DNA of 15,036 nt, taken from assembly GCA_023433305.1 (NCBI GenBank), contig JAEZCZ010000100.1, forward strand, positions 1 through 15,036. Reading direction: 5' to 3'. The DNA is from Pseudomonadota bacterium (GTDB taxonomy: Bacteria > Pseudomonadota > Alphaproteobacteria > Sphingomonadales > Sphingomonadaceae). Under the pieces are notes generated by a model. The model searched no databases. It was not told the DNA's origin and saw nothing but the letters and a program-made list of their open reading frames with translations. The translations under genes and the position numbers were made by a program. This document shows positions 1-7,409 of the stretch, one piece after another (positions within the stretch are counted from its first letter, which is position 1; each line of letters starts with the position of its first letter).

Positions 1-460
1 GGGCGGCCTCGATCCCGCGGCTAATCCGGCCGAACAGGTCCAGCTCGTAGGATACATCGAGCCCGGCGTCGTAAGACCAGTCCTCTCGTTCGGCACCGGC
101 GGGCACTTGGCTCTCCGGCAGCCGGCCATAGGCCGCGCCCCCGCCGATCTGCGTCTGCGGGAGGCGATCGCCGCGTGCGCCGCGCAAACCCGCGCGCGCC
201 CGCTCGATACGCGCGATTGCCTGGCGCACGTCCGTGTTGGCGGCCAAGGCGTCCTGCACGAGCCCATCGAGCACGGGGTCGTCGTAGAGCCGCCACCAGT
301 CTTCGGGAAGCGGCGCGAGCTCGAAGGCGGGCTCATTGGCGGATAAGAAGGGGCCGGACGACGCGGGACTGGGGGGCATTGCGACGTGGTCCGGCCCCAC
401 CGCGCACCCCGAAAGGGCGAGCGCGGAAAGGGTCGAGAGCGCGAGAAGTCGAAAGTTCAT
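1..460 (-). CDS. RND efflux outer-membrane lipoprotein channel, NodT/OprN type (partial, 3' end beyond window)
   Basis: This is the N-terminal 153 residues of an outer-membrane factor, the exit duct of a tripartite multidrug pump. The start at 460 gives a short hydrophobic signal with a lipobox at residues 16-19 (LSGC), so Cys19 should be lipidated after cleavage by signal peptidase II. It is followed by the family hallmark segment WWRLYDDPVLDGLV (about residues 60-75) and the helical stretch rich in Ala, Arg and Gln that begins the coiled-coil periplasmic barrel. The segment SYELDLFGRISRG near the window edge is typical of the OEP repeat of NodT proteins. The gene begins only 8 bp after the permease stop codon, so it is the last gene of the adaptor-permease-channel operon. 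The ribosome site is weak (AGG just upstream), which suggests translational coupling to the permease. The C-terminal two thirds lie outside the window. Confidence 0.93.
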   Translation of the reverse strand, partial: MNFRLLALSTLSALALSGCAVGPDHVAMPPSPASSGPFLSANEPAFELAPLPEDWWRLYDDPVLDGLVQDALAANTDVRQAIARIERARAGLRGARGDRLPQTQIGGGAAYGRLPESQVPAGAEREDWSYDAGLDVSYELDLFGRISRGIEAA

Positions 461-468
461 CCTGGCAC

Positions 469-3400
469 CTATTCGGCGGGAACAGTCAGGGGATTGGCGG
501 TACGCGAGCTCCGGCGCAGCCGGGCGATCCGTTCGCCGAGGCTGCGGCACACGACGTAGAACGTCGGCGTGAAGACGAGACCGAAGCCGGTGACACCGAG
601 CATGCCGAAGCACACGGCAGTGCCGAGCGCCTGGCGCAGCTCGGCGCCCGCGCCGGTCGCGATCACCAACGGCACCGAACCGAGGATGAAAGCGAAGCTG
701 GTCATCAGGATCGGCCGAAGGCGCGTGCGTGCGGCCTGGACGGCGGCTTGCGCCGGTGTGAGGCCGTCCTGCTCCTCGCCCTGTCGAGCAAATTCGACGA
801 TCAGGATCGCGTTCTTGGCCGCGAGCGCGATCAAGACGACCAGGCCGATCTGCGTGAGCACGTTGTTGTCCATGCCCCGCAGGTTGACGCCAATCATGGC
901 CGCGAGAATGCACATCGGGACGATCAGGATGATCGCCAGCGGCATGACCAGGCTCTCATATTGCGCAGCCAGCACGAGGAAGACGAGCAGGACCGCGAGC
1001 GCGAAGACGAGCGCCGCCGTGTTGCCCGCGTACTTCTGCTGGTAGGCGATCCCCGTCCATTCGAAGTCGTAACCGCGCGGCAGCATTTCCGCCGCGACCT
1101 GCTCCATCGTTGCCAAGGATTGGCCCGACGACCATCCCGGCGCCGTGTCCCCGTCGATCGCGACCGCGGGCGCGAGGTTGTATCGGGTGACCCGATACGG
1201 CCCGGTGGTGTCGCTCAGCGTCGCGACCGAGCCGATCGGCACCATCGCACCAGTATCGGACCGGGTGTGCAGGTTGGCGATGTCGGACGGGCTGTCACGA
1301 AACGGTGCATCGGCCTGCGCCGTCACGCGGTAGGTGCGGCCGAGCAGGTTGAAGTCGTTGACGAAGGCCGACCCGAGATAAACCTGCAGCGTCTCGAACA
1401 CGCGCGCAGGCGCGACGCCGAGGATCTGCGCCTTGTCGCGATCGATATCCGCGCGCACCCGCGGAGTCCCGGTGTCGAAGAACGTGTACACGCCTGCGAG
1501 GCCTTGCTGCTGGTTGGCCTTGGCGATGACCGCGTTGGCCACCTCCTGCATTGCGCGGTAGCCATGCCCGTTCTTGTCCTCGATCATCATGCGGAAGCCT
1601 CCGGCGGACCCGATGCCGCGTATGACCGGAGGCTTGACGATCATCAGCCGCGCCTCGGTGATGTCGGCGGTAGCCTTCTGCGCCTCCGCGATTAGCGCAT
1701 CGATCGTCTGGCCCTTGGCGGCGCGCTCGTCGAAATCGTCGAGCACCCAATAGGCCGCGGCGGCGCTGGCAGACTGCGTCTCCGAAGTGCCGTCGAAGCC
1801 CGAGAGCATGACGGTACCCTTGATCCCCTCGATCGGCAGCATCCGCTCAGCGACCTTCTTCATCACGGCATCGGTGCGCGAGGTGGCGGAGCCCGGAGGC
1901 AACTGGATCACGGTGAGGAAGTATGCCTGATCCTGCTGCGGGATGAAGCCCGTCGGGGTTACCCACAACGCAGCGCCGGTCAACGCGATCAGCCCAGCGT
2001 AGGCCGCCATCATGCGCTTCGGCATAGCGACAAATCGAGCCGTCCAGCGGCCGTAGGCTTCGCCAAAGCGATCGAAGGCCCGATTGAAGGCTTCGCCCGC
2101 GCGGTCGATTCTTTGCCGCCAAGCGGACCCAGTCGTCACCGCTTCGTGCTTGCGCAGCAAGAGCGCAGAGAGTGCCGGTGAAAGCGTGAGCGAGACGATG
2201 AGCGAGATCACCGTCGCCGCAGAGATGGTCACCGCGAACTGCTGGTAAAACGCGCCCGACAGGCCGCCGATGAACAGCGTCGGCACGAAGACCGCGCAAA
2301 GCACCAGCACGATGGCGATCAGCGCCGCGCCGACTTCGTCCATCGAGGTGCGCGCGGCCTGGAGGGGGGACATGCCGTTCTCGAGGTTGCGCTCGACGTT
2401 CTCGACCACGACGATCGCATCATCGACCACGATGCCGATCGCCAACACGAGCCCAAACAGCGAGAGGTTGTTAAGCGAGTAGCCGAGCATCGCCAGCACC
2501 GCAAAGGCCCCGATCAGCGAGACCGGGATCGCCAGCACCGGAATCACCGAAGCGCGCCACTTCTGGAGGAATACGACGATCACCAGCACGACCAGCACGA
2601 TCGCCTCGAGCAAGGTCTCGACCACGGCGTCAACCGACTGCTGGATGAATTCGGTCGGATTGTAGACGATGCGGTATTCGAGGCCGGCGGGGAAATCGGC
2701 GGACAGCTCTTCCATGGCAGCCTGGACCGCTTCGGCCGAGGCGAGCGCGTTCGAGCCCGGCTCTTGCAGCACCGGGATGATTACCGAATCCCGTTCGTCG
2801 AGATAGGCCGAGGTTCCATAGTCCTGCGCGCCGATCTCGACGCGCGCGACGTCTCCCACGCGGACCTGCCGCCCTTCGGCATCGGTGCGGATGACGACGT
2901 TTTCGAACTGGCGCGGATCGGTGAAGCGGCCCTGTGTCTCGACGTTTAGCTGGAAGGCGCTGCCCGGGCTCGGCGGCTGACCGAGAGTGCCCGCCGCGAC
3001 CTGGACGTTCTGGGCGCGCATTGCCGAGACGATCTCGCCCGCGGTGAGATTTAGCGAGGCGGCGCGGCCGGGATCGATCCACACGCGCATCGCCAGCTCG
3101 CGGCTGCCGAACAGCTGTACGTCGCCTACGCCTTCGATCCGCGCGAGCCGGTCCTTGATCCGCGTCTGGGCGTAGTTGGAGATGTACTCGCGATCGAGCG
3201 AGCCGTCCGGCGAGATCAGGTTGATCACCAGCAGGAAGTCTGGCGTGGTCTTGCGGGTGACGATGCCGAGGCGCTGCACTTCCTCGGGCAGGCGGGGCTC
3301 CGCGATCGCGACGCGGTTCTGGACGAGCACCTGGGCCTCATCGAGATCGGTGCCCTGTTCGAAGGTCACGGTGATCGTCACCCGGCCGTCGCCGGTCGAC

Positions 3401-3648
3401 TGGCTCGACAGGTAAAGCATCCCGTCGACGCCGTTGATTTCCTGCTCGATCGGGTTGGCCACCGTGTCGGCGACGGTTTCGGCCGAAGCGCCCGGATAGA
3501 CCGCGGTCACCGTTACCGTCGGCGGGACCACCTCGGGATACTGCGACACCGGGAGGAAGAAGTAGGAGATCGCACCGACGAGAGTGATGATCACGGCAAT
3601 GACCGCGGCGAAGATCGGCCGGTCGATGAAGAAGCGGGACAGGCGCAT
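469..3648 (-). CDS. RND multidrug efflux permease, HAE1 family (MexF-like)
   Basis: This 1059-residue protein is the inner-membrane proton/drug antiporter of a tripartite pump, and its length is normal for the family. The start shows the classic N-terminus (FFIDRPIFAAVIAV, residues 6-19) leading into TM1. The first porter loop carries YPGASAETV and GVDGMLYLSSQS. TM4 carries GIVVDDAIVVVENVE (about 405-419), with the paired proton-relay aspartates D409 and D410. The late TM segment ALAAKNAILIVEFA supplies the conserved relay lysine. The wording of the N-terminal half (EVVPPTV, LPEEVQRLGIV, GDVQLFG, QVAAGTLG) is closest to MexF/BepE-type pumps. These pumps export hydrophobic antibiotics such as chloramphenicol and quinolones, but the real substrate cannot be read from sequence. 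The start has a good GGAG ribosome site 6 nt upstream. The adaptor gene ends 48 bp upstream and the channel gene begins 8 bp downstream. Confidence 0.97.
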   Translation of the reverse strand: MRLSRFFIDRPIFAAVIAVIITLVGAISYFFLPVSQYPEVVPPTVTVTAVYPGASAETVADTVANPIEQEINGVDGMLYLSSQSTGDGRVTITVTFEQGTDLDEAQVLVQNRVAIAEPRLPEEVQRLGIVTRKTTPDFLLVINLISPDGSLDREYISNYAQTRIKDRLARIEGVGDVQLFGSRELAMRVWIDPGRAASLNLTAGEIVSAMRAQNVQVAAGTLGQPPSPGSAFQLNVETQGRFTDPRQFENVVIRTDAEGRQVRVGDVARVEIGAQDYGTSAYLDERDSVIIPVLQEPGSNALASAEAVQAAMEELSADFPAGLEYRIVYNPTEFIQQSVDAVVETLLEAIVLVVLVIVVFLQKWRASVIPVLAIPVSLIGAFAVLAMLGYSLNNLSLFGLVLAIGIVVDDAIVVVENVERNLENGMSPLQAARTSMDEVGAALIAIVLVLCAVFVPTLFIGGLSGAFYQQFAVTISAATVISLIVSLTLSPALSALLLRKHEAVTTGSAWRQRIDRAGEAFNRAFDRFGEAYGRWTARFVAMPKRMMAAYAGLIALTGAALWVTPTGFIPQQDQAYFLTVIQLPPGSATSRTDAVMKKVAERMLPIEGIKGTVMLSGFDGTSETQSASAAAAYWVLDDFDERAAKGQTIDALIAEAQKATADITEARLMIVKPPVIRGIGSAGGFRMMIEDKNGHGYRAMQEVANAVIAKANQQQGLAGVYTFFDTGTPRVRADIDRDKAQILGVAPARVFETLQVYLGSAFVNDFNLLGRTYRVTAQADAPFRDSPSDIANLHTRSDTGAMVPIGSVATLSDTTGPYRVTRYNLAPAVAIDGDTAPGWSSGQSLATMEQVAAEMLPRGYDFEWTGIAYQQKYAGNTAALVFALAVLLVFLVLAAQYESLVMPLAIILIVPMCILAAMIGVNLRGMDNNVLTQIGLVVLIALAAKNAILIVEFARQGEEQDGLTPAQAAVQAARTRLRPILMTSFAFILGSVPLVIATGAGAELRQALGTAVCFGMLGVTGFGLVFTPTFYVVCRSLGERIARLRRSSRTANPLTVPAE

Positions 3649-3696
3649 TTCGGGCTCCGGTGGGAATCGAGGCGTTCGAACGGAAGGGTTCGGCGG

Positions 3697-4962
3697 TCAG
3701 CCGGCCAGGGTTGCGCTGCCCGGCGGTGCCTCGGCGGTCGCCGGCTCGGTAGCGGCAGGTTGGGACGGAACGATCCGGCCGCGGCGCGCGGTCACCTTGC
3801 TGCCCGGAATGGCCATCTGGGTTCCTTCGATTACGACGCGGTGGCCGGGCGCGAGGCCGCCGCGAACCACGCGCAGCCCACCCTCGATAACCGGCCCCAG
3901 CTCGACCTCCTTGGCCGATACCGTGCCATCGCGACCGACCACCAGCAGCAGCTTGCGGGTCTGGTCGGTCTGCACCGCGCTATCGGGAACGAGCAGCGCC
4001 TTCTCGGTGCCGCCGGTCGCCATCCGCATGTTGCCGAACATGCCAGGCGTCAGGAAGCTGTCGGGATTGCGGACCAGCGCCCGCGCCCGAATAGTGCCGG
4101 AGTTCGGATCGAGCCCGTTGTCGGTGAAGTCGAGCGTGCCGCTCCAGCGATAATCGGTCTCGTCCTGGAGGCGGATTTGCACTTCAGCCCCGCGAACAAG
4201 ACCTTCGCGCTTCGACTTCAGGAACAGCCCCTCGGACCCGTCGAACACGAAGTGCAGTGGGTCGGTGGCAACGATGGTCGTGAGAAGCGTAGCGGCGGGG
4301 CCGTCCCCCGCTGCGACGAGGTTGCCGGGATCGACGCGGCGATCGGAGATGCGCCCGCTGATCGGTGCGCGCACCGTCGTGAACTCGACGTCCAGGCTGC
4401 GCGAGCGTACACGCGCCTGGGCCGCTGCCAGCGCGGTTCTGGCCGCCGTGACGCGTGCTTGCAGGGCATCGATCTCGCTCTTCGCCACGGCATCGTCGGC
4501 GACGAGCCGCAGCGCCCGCTCGAGGTCGCTTTGCGCCAGCGCGAGATCGCTCCGCGCGGTGGCTACGCCAGCCTGTGCTTCGGCCAACGCCGCCCGATAA
4601 GGGCGCGCGTCGATGGTGAACAAAGGTTGCCCCTGGCGCACGAACTGCCCGTCCTGGAAGTGCACGGCAGTCACCTGCCCGGAAACTCTCGGTCGCAGCT
4701 CGACGCTGCGGCTGGCCTCGAAACGACCTATGTATTCGTCCCATTCGGTGATCTGGCGTTGCAACGGCGCGGCGACGGTGACCACCGGCGCCGGCGGAGC
4801 GGCGGCGGGCGCGCTTCCCGCCCTGAGGAGATACCACGCGAGGCCGATCGCGACGACGATCAGCACGATCCAACCCGCACGCCCCAAACGACGACGGGGC
4901 GCCTGCTCCGTTCCTTCGAGCGGCTCGAGGTCGGCCATCTCGATCGGGCTCAAGTCATTCAT
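3697..4962 (-). CDS. RND efflux periplasmic adaptor (membrane-fusion protein, MexE-like)
   Basis: This 421-residue adaptor links the RND permease to the outer-membrane channel. I place the start at 4962 because GAGGA sits 8 nt upstream. A longer reading frame to 5112 would add 50 residues without family character and would run through the promoter region. The protein has a short cytoplasmic N-terminus, one transmembrane anchor (about residues 28-47, WIVLIVVAIGLAWYLL) and a Pro/Ala linker. The MexE-type opening TEWDEYIGRFEA follows, then the lipoyl half-motif RPRVSGQV and QFVRQGQPLFTIDARPY. An Ala/Gln/Arg-rich alpha-hairpin with YRAALAEAQAG comes next, then the second lipoyl half (TTVRAPISGRISDRRVDPGNLV) and the beta-barrel with LTPGMFGNMR. 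It is anchored by a helix rather than a lipid, since no lipobox Cys is present. It is the first gene of the efflux operon and lies 275 bp downstream of the TetR gene on the same strand. Confidence 0.96.
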   Translation of the reverse strand: MNDLSPIEMADLEPLEGTEQAPRRRLGRAGWIVLIVVAIGLAWYLLRAGSAPAAAPPAPVVTVAAPLQRQITEWDEYIGRFEASRSVELRPRVSGQVTAVHFQDGQFVRQGQPLFTIDARPYRAALAEAQAGVATARSDLALAQSDLERALRLVADDAVAKSEIDALQARVTAARTALAAAQARVRSRSLDVEFTTVRAPISGRISDRRVDPGNLVAAGDGPAATLLTTIVATDPLHFVFDGSEGLFLKSKREGLVRGAEVQIRLQDETDYRWSGTLDFTDNGLDPNSGTIRARALVRNPDSFLTPGMFGNMRMATGGTEKALLVPDSAVQTDQTRKLLLVVGRDGTVSAKEVELGPVIEGGLRVVRGGLAPGHRVVIEGTQMAIPGSKVTARRGRIVPSQPAATEPATAEAPPGSATLAG

Positions 4963-5147
4963 CGATAAAGTCCTCGTGGCATTCGGGCGCACAACACCGT
5001 CTCGGGAAGCGAGAGCTTTCCGAATGGCAATGCGATCAGTCAGACTCATGCCGGCCCGGCAGACGGGTGCGGCATTGGCGGCGGCCAAGCGAAACGGTCG
5101 GCGCAAGACCACGAGTTGGTCAGCCTAAGCCCGCCTCGCAGCGTTCT

Positions 5148-5212
5148 GTACCAATAAGTATGTAATCTGCCGTTAAGGTCAAGCGATAATTCTATACCGC
5201 CCGATATTTTTT
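5148..5212 (-). promoter_or_regulatory. Promoter/operator region of the efflux operon with a 14-bp TetR-type palindrome
   Basis: The AT-rich part of the 275-bp gap before the adaptor gene holds a palindrome at 5194-5207 (plus strand ATACCGCCCGATAT). It matches the element at the TetR start with one substitution in 14. Read on the minus strand, the palindrome runs straight into TATAGAAT, a fair -10 box at about 5190-5197. A second possible promoter is TTGACC (5177-5182) followed 16 nt later by TACTTA. In the first reading the operator sits in the core promoter; in the second it lies just upstream of the -35. A more degenerate related sequence lies at 5148-5161 next to a 9-bp block (GTATGTAAT, 5158-5166) that is also shared with the TetR start region. 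The operator assignment is an inference from repetition and symmetry. The exact transcription start is uncertain. Confidence 0.6.
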
Positions 5213-5237
5213 TCGCACTGCAGCAAAATCAACGACT

Positions 5238-5834
5238 TCAACGTCCCGGCCAGAGCGCCAAAGTTGCCTTCGCGACCTCCTGAAGCTCGGCCCGACTCGC
5301 GCCCGCCCCAGCCTGGACCGAGACACCTTGCAGCACCGCCATCAGATAGCGCGTGATCGCTTCGGCCTCGACGGGGACCGTGAAGTCCCCCTCGTCGATC
5401 GCACGCTGAATTCGCGCGACCATCGCGCCGCGGACCGACTTGGTACGATCGCGGATTTCCTGTCCGATCGGCGAATCGGGATTGCTGCAACTCACCGACG
5501 TGATCACGCCCAGGCAACCGCGGCATTCGCTGGTGATGTTGTTGATCGTACCTTCGAGCAGGCGTTCCGCCACGCCGCGCGCGGTGGGGGCGTCGAGGGC
5601 CGAGCCGATGTAAGCCAGCTTCTCGCTCTCGTAGAGATCGAGCGCGCGCTTGAAGAGTTCCTCCTTGTTGCCGAACGCGGCATAGAGGCTGGGCCGGGTA
5701 ATCCCCATAGCCTCGGTGAGGTCGGTCAACGACGCGCCCTCGTAACCCTTCTCCCAGAACACATGCAGGGCCGCGGCGAGCGCTTCCTCCACGTCGAATT
5801 CGCGAGGACGACCTCTGACGGCGAGCTTTTCCAT
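5238..5834 (-). CDS. TetR/AcrR-family transcriptional regulator, probable repressor of the adjacent efflux operon
   Basis: This 198-residue protein has a standard TetR N-terminal DNA-binding domain. It opens with RGRPREFDVEEALAAAL, and the helix-turn-helix lies at about residues 34-54 (LTDLTEAMGITRPSLYAAFG), followed by NKEELFKRAL. The C-terminal half is the ligand and dimer domain. It carries C104, C107 and C116 close together, with ECRGCLG fitting the common GCLG position of this subgroup. The gene lies upstream of and co-oriented with the adaptor-permease-channel operon. Matching palindromes at both promoters point to repression of itself and the pump, relieved by an unidentified ligand. 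The ATG at 5834 is the only plausible start, since nothing upstream in frame starts translation. It has no Shine-Dalgarno sequence and overlaps the operator, so a leaderless or nearly leaderless mRNA is possible. The halogenase ends 67 bp upstream with no clear terminator between, so some read-through is possible. Confidence 0.93.
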   Translation of the reverse strand: MEKLAVRGRPREFDVEEALAAALHVFWEKGYEGASLTDLTEAMGITRPSLYAAFGNKEELFKRALDLYESEKLAYIGSALDAPTARGVAERLLEGTINNITSECRGCLGVITSVSCSNPDSPIGQEIRDRTKSVRGAMVARIQRAIDEGDFTVPVEAEAITRYLMAVLQGVSVQAGAGASRAELQEVAKATLALWPGR

Positions 5835-5846
5835 ATCGGACGGTAT
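5833..5846. promoter_or_regulatory. Probable autoregulatory TetR operator overlapping the regulator's start codon
   Basis: Plus-strand ATATCGGACGGTAT is an imperfect palindrome with arms ATA-CG/CG-TAT. Its reverse complement differs by one base from the element at 5194-5207 in front of the efflux operon. It overlaps the ATG of the TetR gene. Two near-identical palindromes at the regulator's own start and at the neighbouring target operon are the usual layout for TetR autoregulation. The sequence shows the repetition directly; binding is inferred. Confidence 0.65.
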
Positions 5847-5901
5847 GTAATATGATTGCCGCCGGAGTCCAGCCGGCTGTCGCGCAAGCCCACGAGAATC
5901 C

Positions 5902-7389
5902 CTAGGCCGCCTTCGGCGGGCACCAACTGGCCAGGAACGCCTCGTGATCGGGCAGCTTCGCGACCGCTCCGTCGATATTCGCCTTGATGTTCCCGAGCGC
6001 GTCCCGCAGCTGCTCGGGACGCATCATGCGCGCGACATGATGATACGCGCGCGGCGTGAGACGCTGGCCGAGCATGCACTGGACCCAGGAGTCGACGCGG
6101 AACAGCTCGTCGGAGGCCTGATAGGCCAAGGCATTTTCGCGAAAGAGCTCGATGCGCTGCGCCAGGGAAGCTGGGATCTCCATCTCACGGCAGCGCCGCC
6201 AGAACTCGCCCTCGCGTTCGTTCAGCCGGTAGTGAAGCATGACGAAATCGCGAATGCCTTCGAGCTCGCGCTGCGATTGGTCATTGAAGCGATCGACCAG
6301 CGCTGCGTCGAGTCCGCCGAACGGGAACGACTGGATCAGCCGCGTCACGCCCGACATGATCGAATGGATGCTGGTCGATTCCAGCGGCTCGACAAAACCG
6401 CTCGATAGGCCGAGCGCAATGCAGTTTTTTTTCCAGACCTTGCGGCGACGGCCGGCGCCGAAATGGATCAGGCGTGGCTCGGTAACGAGCTCTCCTTCGA
6501 GACGCTCGAGCAGGAGCGCATGCGCCTCGTCGTCGGACATGTGATCGCTGCAGTAGACGAAACCGTTGCCGACGCGGGTCTGGAGCGGGATGCGCCATTG
6601 CCATCCCCCTTTGTGCGCCATGGCGCGCGTATAAGGCACGGCGGGACCGACCGAATGGGTCTGCACCGCGAGCGCGCGATTGGTCGGCAGCCACTGGCCC
6701 CACGGCTCGAAGCCCGCCTTGAGCGCCTGCTCGATCAACAATCCCCGAAAGCCCGTGCAATCGATGAACAGATCGCCCTCGACCGATTGCCCGGATTCCA
6801 GCTCGAGAGCCTGGATGAAGCCGCTTTCCGCGTCCTGCCGCACGCGCGCTATCTTGCCCTCGATGCGCTTCATGCCGGCCTGCTCGGTCAGCTTGCGCAG
6901 GAACCGGGCGTAAAGCGAGGCATCGAGGTGATAAGCGTAGCTGAGTGTCCCGCCTTCGCCGGCGTAGAATTTGCCCGCTTTGGCCGCCTGGAGCTCGAAG
7001 CAATAATCGCCGAAGTCGCCTGCCAGCCCTTGCGCGCGGGCCTCGAGCCAGAAGTGCTGAAAGTCGGCCATCCAGGTCGAGGTTCCGGTGACGCCGAACG
7101 CGTGGAAGTAGCGGTCCCCGTCACGGCTCCAGTCCTCGAAGGAGATGCCCAGCTTGAAACTCGACCCGGTTGCACAGACAAACTCGCGCTCGTCGATGCC
7201 GAGCAACTGGTGGAAGGTGCGCGAGGTCGGGATCGTGGACTCGCCGACGCCGACGGTGCCGATCTCGTCGGACTCGACGAGGACGATATCGAGCAGCGGC
7301 CCCAGTTGCCGCGCGAGCGCGGTCGCGGCGAGCCAACCCGCGGTTCCGCCGCCGGCGATCACGACTTTCTTGATAGCCTGCCCTTCCAA
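5902..7389 (-). CDS. Flavin-dependent tryptophan-type halogenase (PrnA/RebH superfamily)
   Basis: This 495-residue enzyme should use FADH2 (supplied by a separate flavin reductase), O2 and halide to make hypohalous acid and halogenate an electron-rich substrate. Diagnostic features are all present: the FAD-binding GGGTAGW (residues 13-19), the catalytic lysine K79 in SSFKLGISFEDW, the halogenase-specific WxWxIP motif (W263, W265, I267, P268), and EPLEST with E337 and S338, which in PrnA assist the indole substrate. Translation starts at TTG (7389), supported by GGAGG 7 nt upstream. No ATG fits in frame ahead of the FAD motif. It is the third gene of a tight run behind SapC and the JmjC-like cupin, 20 bp after the latter. 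Homologues of this clade next to TonB receptors (for example BrvH and the Xanthomonas campestris enzymes) act on indole in vitro, but their natural substrate is unknown. An A8 run occurs within codons 319-322. Confidence 0.93.
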   Translation of the reverse strand: MEGQAIKKVVIAGGGTAGWLAATALARQLGPLLDIVLVESDEIGTVGVGESTIPTSRTFHQLLGIDEREFVCATGSSFKLGISFEDWSRDGDRYFHAFGVTGTSTWMADFQHFWLEARAQGLAGDFGDYCFELQAAKAGKFYAGEGGTLSYAYHLDASLYARFLRKLTEQAGMKRIEGKIARVRQDAESGFIQALELESGQSVEGDLFIDCTGFRGLLIEQALKAGFEPWGQWLPTNRALAVQTHSVGPAVPYTRAMAHKGGWQWRIPLQTRVGNGFVYCSDHMSDDEAHALLLERLEGELVTEPRLIHFGAGRRRKVWKKNCIALGLSSGFVEPLESTSIHSIMSGVTRLIQSFPFGGLDAALVDRFNDQSQRELEGIRDFVMLHYRLNEREGEFWRRCREMEIPASLAQRIELFRENALAYQASDELFRVDSWVQCMLGQRLTPRAYHHVARMMRPEQLRDALGNIKANIDGAVAKLPDHEAFLASWCPPKAA

Positions 7390-7409
7390 GACGATCCCTC
7401 CCCTTCCGA

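Noticed and set aside
175..1695. Long plus-strand open frame of about 506 codons opposite the permease and channel genes
   Set aside because: It is an antisense shadow of GC-rich coding DNA: low-complexity Arg/Ala/His composition, no recognisable domain, and it lies opposite a clearly conserved RND permease.
4963..5112. Fifty-codon N-terminal extension of the adaptor protein
   Set aside because: The extension lacks adaptor or signal character, whereas the ATG at 4962 has a well-placed GAGGA and gives the expected short cytoplasmic tail before the membrane anchor.
5870..5879. 10-bp palindrome CAGCCGGCTG upstream of the TetR gene
   Set aside because: Short GC-rich palindromes are expected by chance at this base composition, and no second copy occurs at the target operon.
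5906..5922. GC-rich hairpin at the end of the halogenase gene as a terminator
   Set aside because: The stem lies within the last codons (Pro-Pro-Lys-Ala-Ala) and is not followed by a T-run on the minus strand.
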